From Desulfobacteraceae bacterium (GTDB lineage Bacteria; Desulfobacterota; Desulfobacteria; Desulfobacterales; Desulfococcaceae), in assembly GCA_011390755.1 (NCBI GenBank), contig JAABRU010000031.1, positions 1-50,849 on the forward strand: 50,849 nucleotides of DNA. Direction: 5' to 3'. The position numbers were made by a program, and so were the translations under genes. The first letter of the stretch is position 1. Every line of letters starts with the position of its first letter. A model generated the notes under the pieces. It saw nothing but the letters and a program-made list of their open reading frames with translations. It did no database searches and was not told the origin of the DNA. Shown piece after piece: positions 1 through 6,631 of the stretch.

Positions 1-1449
1 GGGGCTGAAAAGCCTGCCGGTGCACCTTTCAACGGCGCAGTCCGGTGGACAGAAATCAACTGGAAAAAAGTTATCAAAGCCTTTAAAAGACTGCAAATGC
101 GTATCGCAAAGGCTGTCAGGGAAGGAAAACACGGTAAAGCAAAAGCCCTGCAATGGATTCTGACCCATTCTTATTATGCCAAACTTCCGGCTGTCAAAAA
201 GGTGACGTCAAACAAAGGCAAAAATACGCCCGGAACTGACGGCATTACATGGACTGCATGCAGTCAGAAAACCAATGCAGTTAAACAACTTAACCGGAAA
301 AACTATAAACCCTTACCTTTAAAAAGAACATACATACCCAAAAAGAACGGCAAAAAAAGACCTTTGAGCATCCCGACAATGAAAGACAGGGCTATGCAGG
401 CACTTTATAAACTGGCACCTGAGCCGGCAGCCGAAACAAAAGCAGACCCCAATTCATACGGATTCCGCCTGTTTCGCAGATGCGCCGATGCTATTGCACA
501 GGCTTTTATATGCCTTAGCAGGAAAAATGCCCCAATTTGGATTCTCGAAGGTGACATAAAAGCCTGCTTTGACGAAATCAGCCACCAATGGCTTACTGAT
601 AATATCCCAATGGATAAAAAGATACTGTCGTTATGGCTGAAAACAGGGTATGTTAAACAGGGAAAACTCTATCCGAATAATGAAGGAACTCCACAGGGCG
701 GGATTATTTCACCTGTCATTGCAAATATGACTTTGGACGGACTTGAAAACGTAGCCAAAACATCTGTCCCACAAAGAATTTTTGGCAACACCCGTTCAAA
801 AATTAATGTTATCCGATATGCTGATGATTTTATTGTAACAGGTGTATCAAAAGAAATTTTGCAGGATAAGGTAAAACCTGCTATTGAATCCTTTCTTAAA
901 CAAAGAGGTCTTGAACTGTCACAGGAAAAGACCAAAATAACACGGATAGACCAGGGATTTGATTTTCCTGGGCAGAATTGCAAAAAGTACAAAGGTAAAC
1001 TGCTCATAACCCCGGCAAAAGATAATGTCAGGGCATTTAAAGAAAATACAAGTGCTGAGGGGCAGGCTCTTTCAGCCCGGGCTCTTATCAGCATTCTTAA
1101 TCCAAAATTAAGGGGATGGGCGAACTGTCACAGACACATAGTGGCAGGCAGAATTTTCGGTGATGCTGACAGCTGCATATTTAAAAAGCTGCAAAACCGG
1201 ATGAGAAAAAAACATCCCGGAAAAAACAGATCCTGGCCGGTAAGGAAATACTGGTCAAAAGCATCTGAATTCCGGATATTTTCATCAACCGGCAAGAAAA
1301 ACAAACCTTGTCAACTTATCCGAACAGGCAGTATTGGCATAAGACGTCATGTAAAAATTAAAAGTGAAGCAAACCCGTTTGATTCCAACTTTATAGACTA
1401 TTTTCGCAAAAGAAAATCAGGGTACGCTTCAAATGATGTCTGTTTTTAA
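1..1449 (+). CDS. ltrA: Group II intron reverse transcriptase/maturase (5' end outside window)
   Basis: The intron-encoded protein reverse-transcribes the intron RNA and, through its maturase (X) region, helps splicing. The frame is open from base 1 and the residues before the first ATG (97) look like the normal N-terminal region of the family (a 'W..V..L' stretch leading into RIAKA), so the gene starts upstream of the window. The RT catalytic motif YADD lies at residues 241-244 counted from the ATG at 97. The fingers/palm blocks (GTDGITW, RPLSIPTMKDRAMQ, GTPQGG) are present. The protein ends soon after the block EANPFDSNFIDYF, where many relatives continue into a Cys/His HNH endonuclease. 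That domain is missing, so this is an endonuclease-less or shortened form. Domain V/VI-like RNA follows directly. The RT identification is very safe; current mobility is unknown. Confidence 0.93.
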   Translation, partial: GAEKPAGAPFNGAVRWTEINWKKVIKAFKRLQMRIAKAVREGKHGKAKALQWILTHSYYAKLPAVKKVTSNKGKNTPGTDGITWTACSQKTNAVKQLNRKNYKPLPLKRTYIPKKNGKKRPLSIPTMKDRAMQALYKLAPEPAAETKADPNSYGFRLFRRCADAIAQAFICLSRKNAPIWILEGDIKACFDEISHQWLTDNIPMDKKILSLWLKTGYVKQGKLYPNNEGTPQGGIISPVIANMTLDGLENVAKTSVPQRIFGNTRSKINVIRYADDFIVTGVSKEILQDKVKPAIESFLKQRGLELSQEKTKITRIDQGFDFPGQNCKKYKGKLLITPAKDNVRAFKENTSAEGQALSARALISILNPKLRGWANCHRHIVAGRIFGDADSCIFKKLQNRMRKKHPGKNRSWPVRKYWSKASEFRIFSSTGKKNKPCQLIRTGSIGIRRHVKIKSEANPFDSNFIDYFRKRKSGYASNDVCF

Positions 1450-1570
1450 TAGGAGCAGCCGGGTCTCCCAGCAAAGGACGGCCTTTGAAATGCCTGAGCT
1501 GTGTGCGGTGAAAGTCGCACGCACAGTTCTTAGAGGGCTTGGGGCTGGTAACAGCCCCCGGCTACTCGAC
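1450..1570 (+). mobile_element. Group II intron 3' end (domains V-VI)
   Basis: Just after the maturase stop, bases 1496-1530 form a ~35-nt hairpin starting GAGCTGTG, with a GAAA tetraloop context and a matching CACAGTTCT arm. That is the size and look of group II domain V. A second GC-rich hairpin (GGGGCTGG...CCAGC-like, 1537-1562) follows and would be domain VI. The sequence then reads CTACTCGAC, so I place the 3' splice site near 1570. The intron 5' half is outside the window. Confidence 0.75.
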
Positions 1571-1609
1571 TGCCATTAAAACATAGTGAATAAATAATGC
1601 AATGCAAAT

Positions 1610-2347
1610 ATGAAAAATAAGTTAAATGAGATATATGGCTTTCTGTCCAATAACAGAATCCACAATAAAGAACTGCAAAGAAAGTACTATAATTCAGTTG
1701 TTTCTATACATAAAAATATAACTGACAGAGTAATATCGCTTCTTTATCATGTTGCTAATTCTCAAAGTCAGCCAAGGATTGATCTTATATCAAAATTTTT
1801 TCAATTTATATATCAAGATGTTGATAGTTTAGCTTCATTTAAAAAATTTGTAAAAAGAATTTCTGGCAAAGAGGCTGAAGGTTACAAGGATCTTTTTTAT
1901 GGGTTAAAGAAATGTAGTGGTTGGGGTGATAAGACATCGGCTTTATTTATAAAAGCAGTGTTTCATTTGCGTAACGATGATTATTGTAAAAATTGTAAAT
2001 TATGGAACGATGCTCCGCAAAGCATTGATATGAATGACCGAATTTTTTTACCTGTTGATACTGTTATAGAAGAAATTTTTAAAAAAATCGGTTTCAATAA
2101 AACTACTTTTATCAAAATAAATAATGAGATTGATAAATATTATAAAGGAACTGAAATAGAAGTCTGGGACGATCTTTGGTTTTGGGGTTTTATAACTCAA
2201 AGAGTTATTGGTTATGGAAAGGAAAAAGAAAGAATGTTTGAATGGAACTTAGATAAATATTGGTCATTGGAGCATTCAAACAAGGACCCTTTTATAATAA
2301 AAGAAATTGAAGAAAAATCAAGACATTTTTTAAACATTCTTTTGTAA
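1610..2347 (+). CDS. HhH-GPD-like DNA glycosylase-fold protein of unknown role
   Basis: 245 aa, distinctly AT-rich and Lys/Asn/Ile-rich compared with the chromosomal genes further on. Residues 102-112 (CSGWGDKTSAL) resemble the helix-hairpin-helix of HhH-GPD base-excision glycosylases (consensus G.G.KTA). Residues 147-156 (LPVDTVIEEI) match the strand-Asp-helix block that follows it, so D150 would be the catalytic Asp and K108 the hairpin Lys. No C-terminal four-Cys iron-sulfur loop is present; there is only a CxxC pair at residues 126-129. It lies 39 bp past the group II intron 3' end and before repeat debris, which suggests a horizontally acquired cargo gene. What it repairs or modifies cannot be read from the sequence. 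The fold assignment rests on two motifs only. Confidence 0.55.
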   Translation: MKNKLNEIYGFLSNNRIHNKELQRKYYNSVVSIHKNITDRVISLLYHVANSQSQPRIDLISKFFQFIYQDVDSLASFKKFVKRISGKEAEGYKDLFYGLKKCSGWGDKTSALFIKAVFHLRNDDYCKNCKLWNDAPQSIDMNDRIFLPVDTVIEEIFKKIGFNKTTFIKINNEIDKYYKGTEIEVWDDLWFWGFITQRVIGYGKEKERMFEWNLDKYWSLEHSNKDPFIIKEIEEKSRHFLNILL

Positions 2348-2357
2348 AACAAAGGTA

Positions 2358-2698
2358 TATAACCCGTATGGATTGAACTGACCTGCCGACGCACAGGCAC
2401 AAAAAAACATCCCCGAAAGAAAATCCGTTATTTCTCAGAAATTCTTTCGGGGATGCAGGTCAGATTCAATCCGGTGTTCAGGAAGCCCGGTCTCCGCCTT
2501 GGCAAGGTATTTGCTATATGGGGGTTTGCTTCGAAAATCTGTTTGTACTGTAAATCAGGTAAGTTGTCTTAATGATAATGAGAATAGTACACTTCCAAAA
2601 TAATCATTAAAGACAGCATACCGGGATTAAAAACAAATGTCAATATGGTAAGACCGGTAAAAAAAATCTGCCGCAGAGCGGCTTACTTGAACCCGGCG
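2358..2698. repeat. 340-bp direct repeat, copy 1
   Basis: About 340 bp that recur nearly identically at 3790-4127 in the same orientation. The first ~120 bp form a long inverted repeat (GGATTGAACTGACCTGC against GCAGGTCAGATTCAATCC) with an inner hairpin (CATCCCCGAAAG / CTTTCGGGGATG). The remainder is unique sequence. The two copies bracket the toxin-antitoxin pair at 3067-3684. No reading frame of note is carried. Confidence 0.9.
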
Positions 2699-2775
2699 AT
2701 GAACCCGGACGCAAAAGGGTTCCGGTCGCTGTCGCTCCCTCCACCCTTTTGCGCCGGTTAGCCTGGCGTTATATC
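2699..2775. other. attC-like imperfect hairpin (tentative)
   Basis: A long hairpin: CCGGACGCAAAAGGGT at about 2706-2721 pairs with ACCCTTTTGCGCCGG at about 2745-2759, leaving one unpaired A in the left arm. It is followed by TTAGCCTGGCGTTATA. A bulged hairpin ending in GCGTTAT is reminiscent of integron cassette attC sites, but the left core is poor and no integrase is in the window. It sits directly upstream of the AT-rich toxin-antitoxin cassette. Confidence 0.3.
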
Positions 2776-3066
2776 CTTTTTATTTCAGATAATTAGATTT
2801 AACTATTATTCGTTAGATTGTTAACATGCGAACAGATGAGCAATAAAATTTCAAAAATTTATTCAATTTTATGCGATGAGTCTGATCTTTCATTGGTTAA
2901 AATTAATATTCTTGAAAATCTTGCAAATACAAAATTTTGAAAAAATCATTAAAAATTTCAAAATCTATTGATTTTTATAAAATATTTTCATAATATGTGT
3001 ATTAAATTGCTTATTAAATGCTTGTCTGAATTCCATATTTTTTTTAGGATTAAATGTTTGTTATAA
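2776..3066. other. AT-rich spacer, no convincing gene
   Basis: Very AT-rich. It contains a 34-codon frame at 2837-2941 (starts MSNKISKIYS) that could be a gene fragment, but it has no recognisable domain. It probably carries the promoter of the following toxin-antitoxin pair, though no box stands out. Confidence 0.4.
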
Positions 3067-3378
3067 ATGGTTTTATATGAATTAGTAAGAGATAAATTTA
3101 AAAGAGGTGAATACGCTGTCAGTGACCATGCGATTGTTGAAGGTAGGAAAGATGGAATTGCCCCAAATACAATTGAAAAACTTGAAAAAGTTGCAATAAA
3201 TGGAAAAATTATTGAAGAATATCCTGAAAGAGAAAGAATTCTAATATACTCAGAAATTGAGGAATACGGTATTCCTGTTCATATTGTTGTTGATTATTCT
3301 GAATTAGATGAGCCTGTTATTGTTACAAGCTATGTCCCAGACAGCAAATATTGGATTAAATCTCAAATTAGAAAGTAA
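3067..3378 (+). CDS. DUF4258-family putative toxin
   Basis: 103 aa. The pattern fits small DUF4258 proteins, which occur as candidate RNase-like toxins of type II modules: YAVSDHAIVEGRKDGI near the N-terminus, then NGKIIEEYPERERILIYSEIEEYGIPVHIVVDY, then ending in VIVTSYVPD..YW. (Quoted pieces are discontinuous: residues about 17-30, 45-65 and 84-96.) The next gene begins 12 bp downstream and encodes a YgiT-type zinc protein, the usual partner. Both are AT-rich and lie between two 340-bp direct repeats, consistent with a mobile cassette. Toxicity is family knowledge, not visible here. Confidence 0.75.
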   Translation: MVLYELVRDKFKRGEYAVSDHAIVEGRKDGIAPNTIEKLEKVAINGKIIEEYPERERILIYSEIEEYGIPVHIVVDYSELDEPVIVTSYVPDSKYWIKSQIRK

Positions 3379-3390
3379 TAGCGTGAAATT

Positions 3391-3684
3391 ATGACACTTT
3401 TAAAAAAACGAAAATGTCCAGAATGCGGAGGTGAAATGAATCCCAGACTAATAAACCTACTATATAAAAGAAATAAATGCGACATTCAAGTTGATGTTAT
3501 CGGAATACCTGCCAATGTTTGTACAAAATGTTATTACAGAATAATTCCAGGAAAAATTGCAAAATATATTGATTCAATAGTTGATCCGATATTTGAAACT
3601 GAAACTAAACAGCAAGAAAAAATACTTCCTTCTCCTCATGTAGGAATTCAATTTCCGGCAATAGAAAGAGAATTATATTGTTAA
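3391..3684 (+). CDS. YgiT/MqsA-type zinc-finger antitoxin
   Basis: 97 aa. A CPECGG knuckle at residues 9-14 and a second CTKC at residues 45-48 form the two-CxxC zinc site of the YgiT/MqsA N-terminal domain. The phrase VDVIGIPANVC between them is the typical strand of this family. The C-terminal HTH domain of full MqsA is absent; the tail is short, as in stand-alone YgiT-type zinc-finger antitoxins. It is presumed to neutralise the DUF4258 protein encoded 12 bp upstream and to autoregulate the pair. Confidence 0.75.
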   Translation: MTLLKKRKCPECGGEMNPRLINLLYKRNKCDIQVDVIGIPANVCTKCYYRIIPGKIAKYIDSIVDPIFETETKQQEKILPSPHVGIQFPAIERELYC

Positions 3685-3789
3685 CTTATTGCTAAAACAT
3701 TAAAAGTATGTCCTATATATTTTAAATCATTATATTTTTATGTCTAAAATTCTTATTTTTGAATTGAACATAAAAAAACGCAGAACGGA
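3685..3789. other. AT-rich spacer
   Basis: Short AT-rich stretch after the antitoxin. No gene, and no clear terminator. Confidence 0.5.
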
Positions 3790-4127
3790 TATAACCCGTA
3801 AGGATTGAACTGACCTGCCGTCGCACACCCACAATAAAATCCCTGAAAAGAATTCCGGTATTTCTCAGAATTTCTTTCAGGGATGCAGGTCAGATTCAAT
3901 CCGGTGTTCAGGAAGCCCGGTCTCCGCCTTGGCACGGTATTTGCTATATGGGGATTGCTTCGAAAATCTGTTTGTACTGTAAATCAGGTAAGTTGTCTTA
4001 ATGATAATGAGACTAGTACACTTCCAAAATAATCATTAAAGACAGCATACCGGGATTAAAAACAAATGTCAATATGGTAAGACCGGTAAAAAAAATCTGC
4101 CGCAGAGCGGCTTACCTGAACCCGGCG
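3790..4127. repeat. 340-bp direct repeat, copy 2
   Basis: Second copy of the 2358-2698 repeat in the same orientation. Divergence is mostly in the inner hairpin arms. At its right edge the two copies diverge abruptly: copy 1 enters the attC-like hairpin, copy 2 enters a group II intron relic. Confidence 0.9.
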
Positions 4128-4525
4128 CTGATTGCGTCAGAATAAATCCGGAATAATGGGAAGGGGTGAAGCCCCTGAAAGTTATTATTATTACCCAACG
4201 GGTGAAAGTCCCGTCTGATTAAAGTGTAACCGGCAGATCGGCAGCGAAGTCCGGGGGTAAACCCGGTAACGGGAGTCCGAAGCCGGACGGAGCGGGAATG
4301 CAGGCCGTGTCACTGAGCCCCGAAAAGAGTATAGTTGCGGACATTGGATAAGTTCCCGGAGAAGGGGACAAAAGCCGGTGTTATTCAGCGGACAGAAGGC
4401 AGCAGACAGCATCGCGTTACGGTGGGTGATGATGTCTCCGCCGGGGTCCGGGAGCAGGGCATGTATTCAAAGGGGTAATCCGGGAACCTGAGAGAGCCGT
4501 ACGTTTCCCTGCGGATAATATAAGG
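4128..4525 (+). mobile_element. Group II intron RNA relic without ORF
   Basis: About 400 bp with features of group II intron domain I and following RNA: AACGGGTGAAAGTCCCGT, several GGGGTGAAGCCCC-type small hairpins, and late in the block GGTAATCCGGGAACCTGAGAGAGCCG. The last resembles the lead-in to a domain V, which then breaks off where a MITE begins (4526). No reverse transcriptase frame is left. I infer a relic trimmed by the later insertion. The assignment is by look only, without a folding calculation. Confidence 0.5.
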
Positions 4526-4632
4526 TAGTGCTTTGTCAGAGCTAAAAATTAGGGCTGGGCATCGCATAATTTATTTACACAATTATAAACTGAAATCCGT
4601 TTACCCTAAAATTAAGCTATGACAAAGCACTA
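4526..4632. mobile_element. MITE family A, copy 1
   Basis: A 107-bp element with terminal inverted repeats TAGTGCTTTGTCA / TGACAAAGCACTA and a conserved interior. Near-identical copies occur at 14659-14765 and 48483-48728. TA at each border would fit a TA target duplication. It carries no ORF. Confidence 0.88.
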
Positions 4633-4646
4633 CTGCCCTGTCAACT

Positions 4647-5024
4647 TTAAGCGGAATCAACCGGCAGACCTGTCAGAAGTAACCATTCCGCAGCCTGTTC
4701 GTCCGGTGGCGGATCTGTTTCCCGGATCAGAACAGCGTTCACCTCTGTATTCGGAAGTCTGATACCTTTCCGGTAAGGAGCTTTCAGTCTGACCTTTTTT
4801 GCACGAACTTCCACTGTGCATTTCCGGGCAGACCTTCCCTGCTTCCTTTTCCGGTTGTCACCGGATGCCGCTTCGTTTTTTGAAACCTTTATTTCCAATA
4901 TTCCCGACACCTTTGCAGCTCCCACCTCATCCCACAGTTTCCGGTAAACCCTTTTCTCTTCAGGTGTCCCTTCAAGACTCCGGTTCTGACAGGCCCTTAT
5001 AATCCAATCCGCTTTGACTGCCAC
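4647..5024 (-). pseudogene. IS4-family transposase fragment
   Basis: 126 codons whose end reads VNAVLIRETDPPPDE then EWLLLTGLPVDS. This is the block before the last catalytic region of IS4/Tn5-like DDE transposases (usually ...EWLLLTTLPV followed by the Y-(2)-R-(3)-E signature). The N-terminal DDE part and the C-terminal YREK region are both missing. The frame opens at a GTG with no upstream extension (stop codon a few codons before) and ends 15 bp from MITE A. It is a dead internal remnant of an insertion sequence. Confidence 0.75.
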
Positions 5025-5460
5025 CGGGGAAGGGGAACTTTTTATTTACGCCAGCAGCGCTGTCCCGCCGAGGGATTTTCTGCTTAATTTAATGGCATCT
5101 GTTATCAGATGCATAACGTTTCCTGTTATTTGTAACGTTACTGTAACGTTTAATATCCGCTTCCAAACACCTCCCTTCCGCTGTTCCCGATTTTTTCCCG
5201 TCAATATTATTGCACATCATATAATATCTTAATAAATTTCAATTACTAAAAAAACCGGTTTTCATCAGGCACCCGTATGGCAGTGCAATCTGCGTTTTGG
5301 CATAAAAATTGAAATAATTTTTATAAAAAGCTGAAAAGTCCCTTACTCCGGCAAAAAACAGAGTCCGCAGGCAAGTGAAATTCCGGATTTCGGGGGAACG
5401 AAGGTAAAAATTTTCAATCCGTCTGCCCGACGGAAAAAATTGTGGGGAATAGTGGGAAGC
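5025..5460. other. Intergenic region, no gene seen
   Basis: Mixed composition with small palindromes such as GTAACGTTACTGTAACGTT near 5132-5151. Longer frames on either strand here run antisense to the thioredoxin gene or lack start and composition signals. The promoter of the thioredoxin-like gene should lie in the last ~150 bp, but I cannot define it. Confidence 0.5.
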
Positions 5461-5784
5461 ATGATGAGTGTAAATGAAATAAAAACACCGAAGGAATTCA
5501 GAAAGGTAATAAAACACGGGATTACTCTGGTGGATTTTCATACCCCCTGGTGCGCTCCCTGCCGGATACAGGAACCAATTCTCCTGCATCTGGCAGAAGA
5601 ATTTGCCGGAAAAGCAGAAATTGCCTGTATGAACATTGATCATAACCGGGAAACAGCTGTGCATTTGGGAATCAAAGGCATACCGACACTGATGATTTTC
5701 AGAAACGGGAAGGAGATTCAGCGTTTTGTGGGGTTGCAGACAAAATCCGCTCTTTCGGATGCACTCAGGCAGGTGATGCAATAA
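5461..5784 (+). CDS. Thioredoxin-like protein
   Basis: 107 aa from the ATG at 5461. A frame extension up to a TTG at 5440 is possible, but 5461 or 5464 follows a GGGAAG Shine-Dalgarno. The redox motif WCAPC is at residues 30-34 (C31, C34) after the strand LVDFHTP, and the cis-Pro block GIPTLMIF lies near residue 75. All thioredoxin fold landmarks are there at normal length. There is no signal peptide, so it is cytoplasmic. The active site is WCAPC rather than the classical WCGPC, which usually shifts redox potential. It stands alone, followed by the 95-bp tandem repeats, so its specific partners are unknown. Confidence 0.9.
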   Translation: MMSVNEIKTPKEFRKVIKHGITLVDFHTPWCAPCRIQEPILLHLAEEFAGKAEIACMNIDHNRETAVHLGIKGIPTLMIFRNGKEIQRFVGLQTKSALSDALRQVMQ

Positions 5785-5802
5785 ATTGCTTTGTTCCGCT
5801 GT

Positions 5803-6098
5803 CATATAAAGGGCCATGAGCCCTGACTCACAACGAAATATGAAAGCTGCGCGGAGTGCGAAAATGAAGGCGGAGGCCGGTTTTTCGCAGACACTTTCAT
5901 ATAAAGGGCCATGAGCCCTGACTCACAGCGAAGCATGAAAGCTGCGCGGAGTGCGAAAATGAAGGCGGAGGCCGGTTTTTCGCAGGCATTTTCATATAAA
6001 GGGCCATGAGCCCTGACTCACAACGAAGCATGAAAACTGCGCGGAGTGCGAAAATGAAGGCGGAGGCCGGTTTTTCGCAGACATTTTCATATAAAATG
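5803..6098. repeat. 95-bp tandem repeat, three copies (family R)
   Basis: Three nearly identical 95-bp units start at 5803, 5898 and 5993, and the first bases of a fourth lie at 6088. Each unit joins the 46-47-bp constant R element (CATATAAAGGGCCATGAG ... CATGAAA) to one hairpin payload (TGCGAAAA ... TTTTTCGCA with a GGCC core). The same parts recur in reverse orientation near 25.9, 28.6-28.9 and 40.3 kb. Confidence 0.93.
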
Positions 6099-6271
6099 TT
6101 CTGCTGAAAACCGCGTTTGCTGTTCATCTGAGAAACAAATTTCCCGTTCCGCAGCACCGGCATTTTTTTTTCTTCTGCGCAGGGGACAGAATGCCGGTTT
6201 TCCGAATCCCCCTGTATTCCCCTTTAACGGGGCATCATGACTTTGAAAGAACAGCAGACAGGAGGTGAGCC
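6099..6271. other. Leader of the transporter operon
   Basis: Contains CCGGCAT(T)9 at about 6159-6174 and ATGCCGG at 6191-6197, which pair as a loose hairpin. A strong Shine-Dalgarno (AGGAGGTGAGCC) precedes the ATG at 6272. No clear -35/-10 pair. Confidence 0.4.
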
Positions 6272-6631
6272 ATGAAAATGATTGTGGGAAGCCGGAAACA
6301 GGAGATGAAAATCAATGAGATGGGAGCTGTGGCCAATACCATGTTCCCTGAAATAAAAACAATGGAATTTAAAGGTTCTTTTCGTCTGGGAGTCAGGAAT
6401 GCTTTACAAAAAAGCGGATATGGGAAATGGGATGAAATATCCCTGCTGCCGCCTGATAAACGGAATCGCTTTTTTGAAAATATTATTCAGGAATCTCTCC
6501 CTTATCTGAAAAAAATCGGCCTGGATGAAAAAGACATAAACCGGCTGATTCGGGAATTGAAACAAAGAAACCTGAAATATCTTTATCAATACAGAGGAGG
6601 AGAATATGTGGACTCTTCTCAGCCTAATTAA
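6272..6631 (+). CDS. Small unknown protein coupled to the transporter gene
   Basis: 119 aa, soluble and charged, with no recognised domain. It has a good ribosome-binding site (GGAGGTGA) 8 bp before the start. Its last 26 bases overlap the start of the transporter/universal-stress fusion at 6606 in another frame, and the transporter's own GGAGGAG lies inside it, so the two are translationally coupled. Residues 40-110 look all-alpha (repeated K/E/L-rich helices ending IRELKQRNLKYLYQYRGG). Given the coupling it may be an accessory or regulatory subunit of the transporter; that is inference only. Confidence 0.7.
   Translation: MKMIVGSRKQEMKINEMGAVANTMFPEIKTMEFKGSFRLGVRNALQKSGYGKWDEISLLPPDKRNRFFENIIQESLPYLKKIGLDEKDINRLIRELKQRNLKYLYQYRGGEYVDSSQPN

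Noticed and set aside
5239..5817. A 192-codon minus-strand frame over the thioredoxin gene
   Set aside because: The thioredoxin frame on the plus strand has the complete WCAPC/cis-Pro pattern, so the reverse frame is a shadow.
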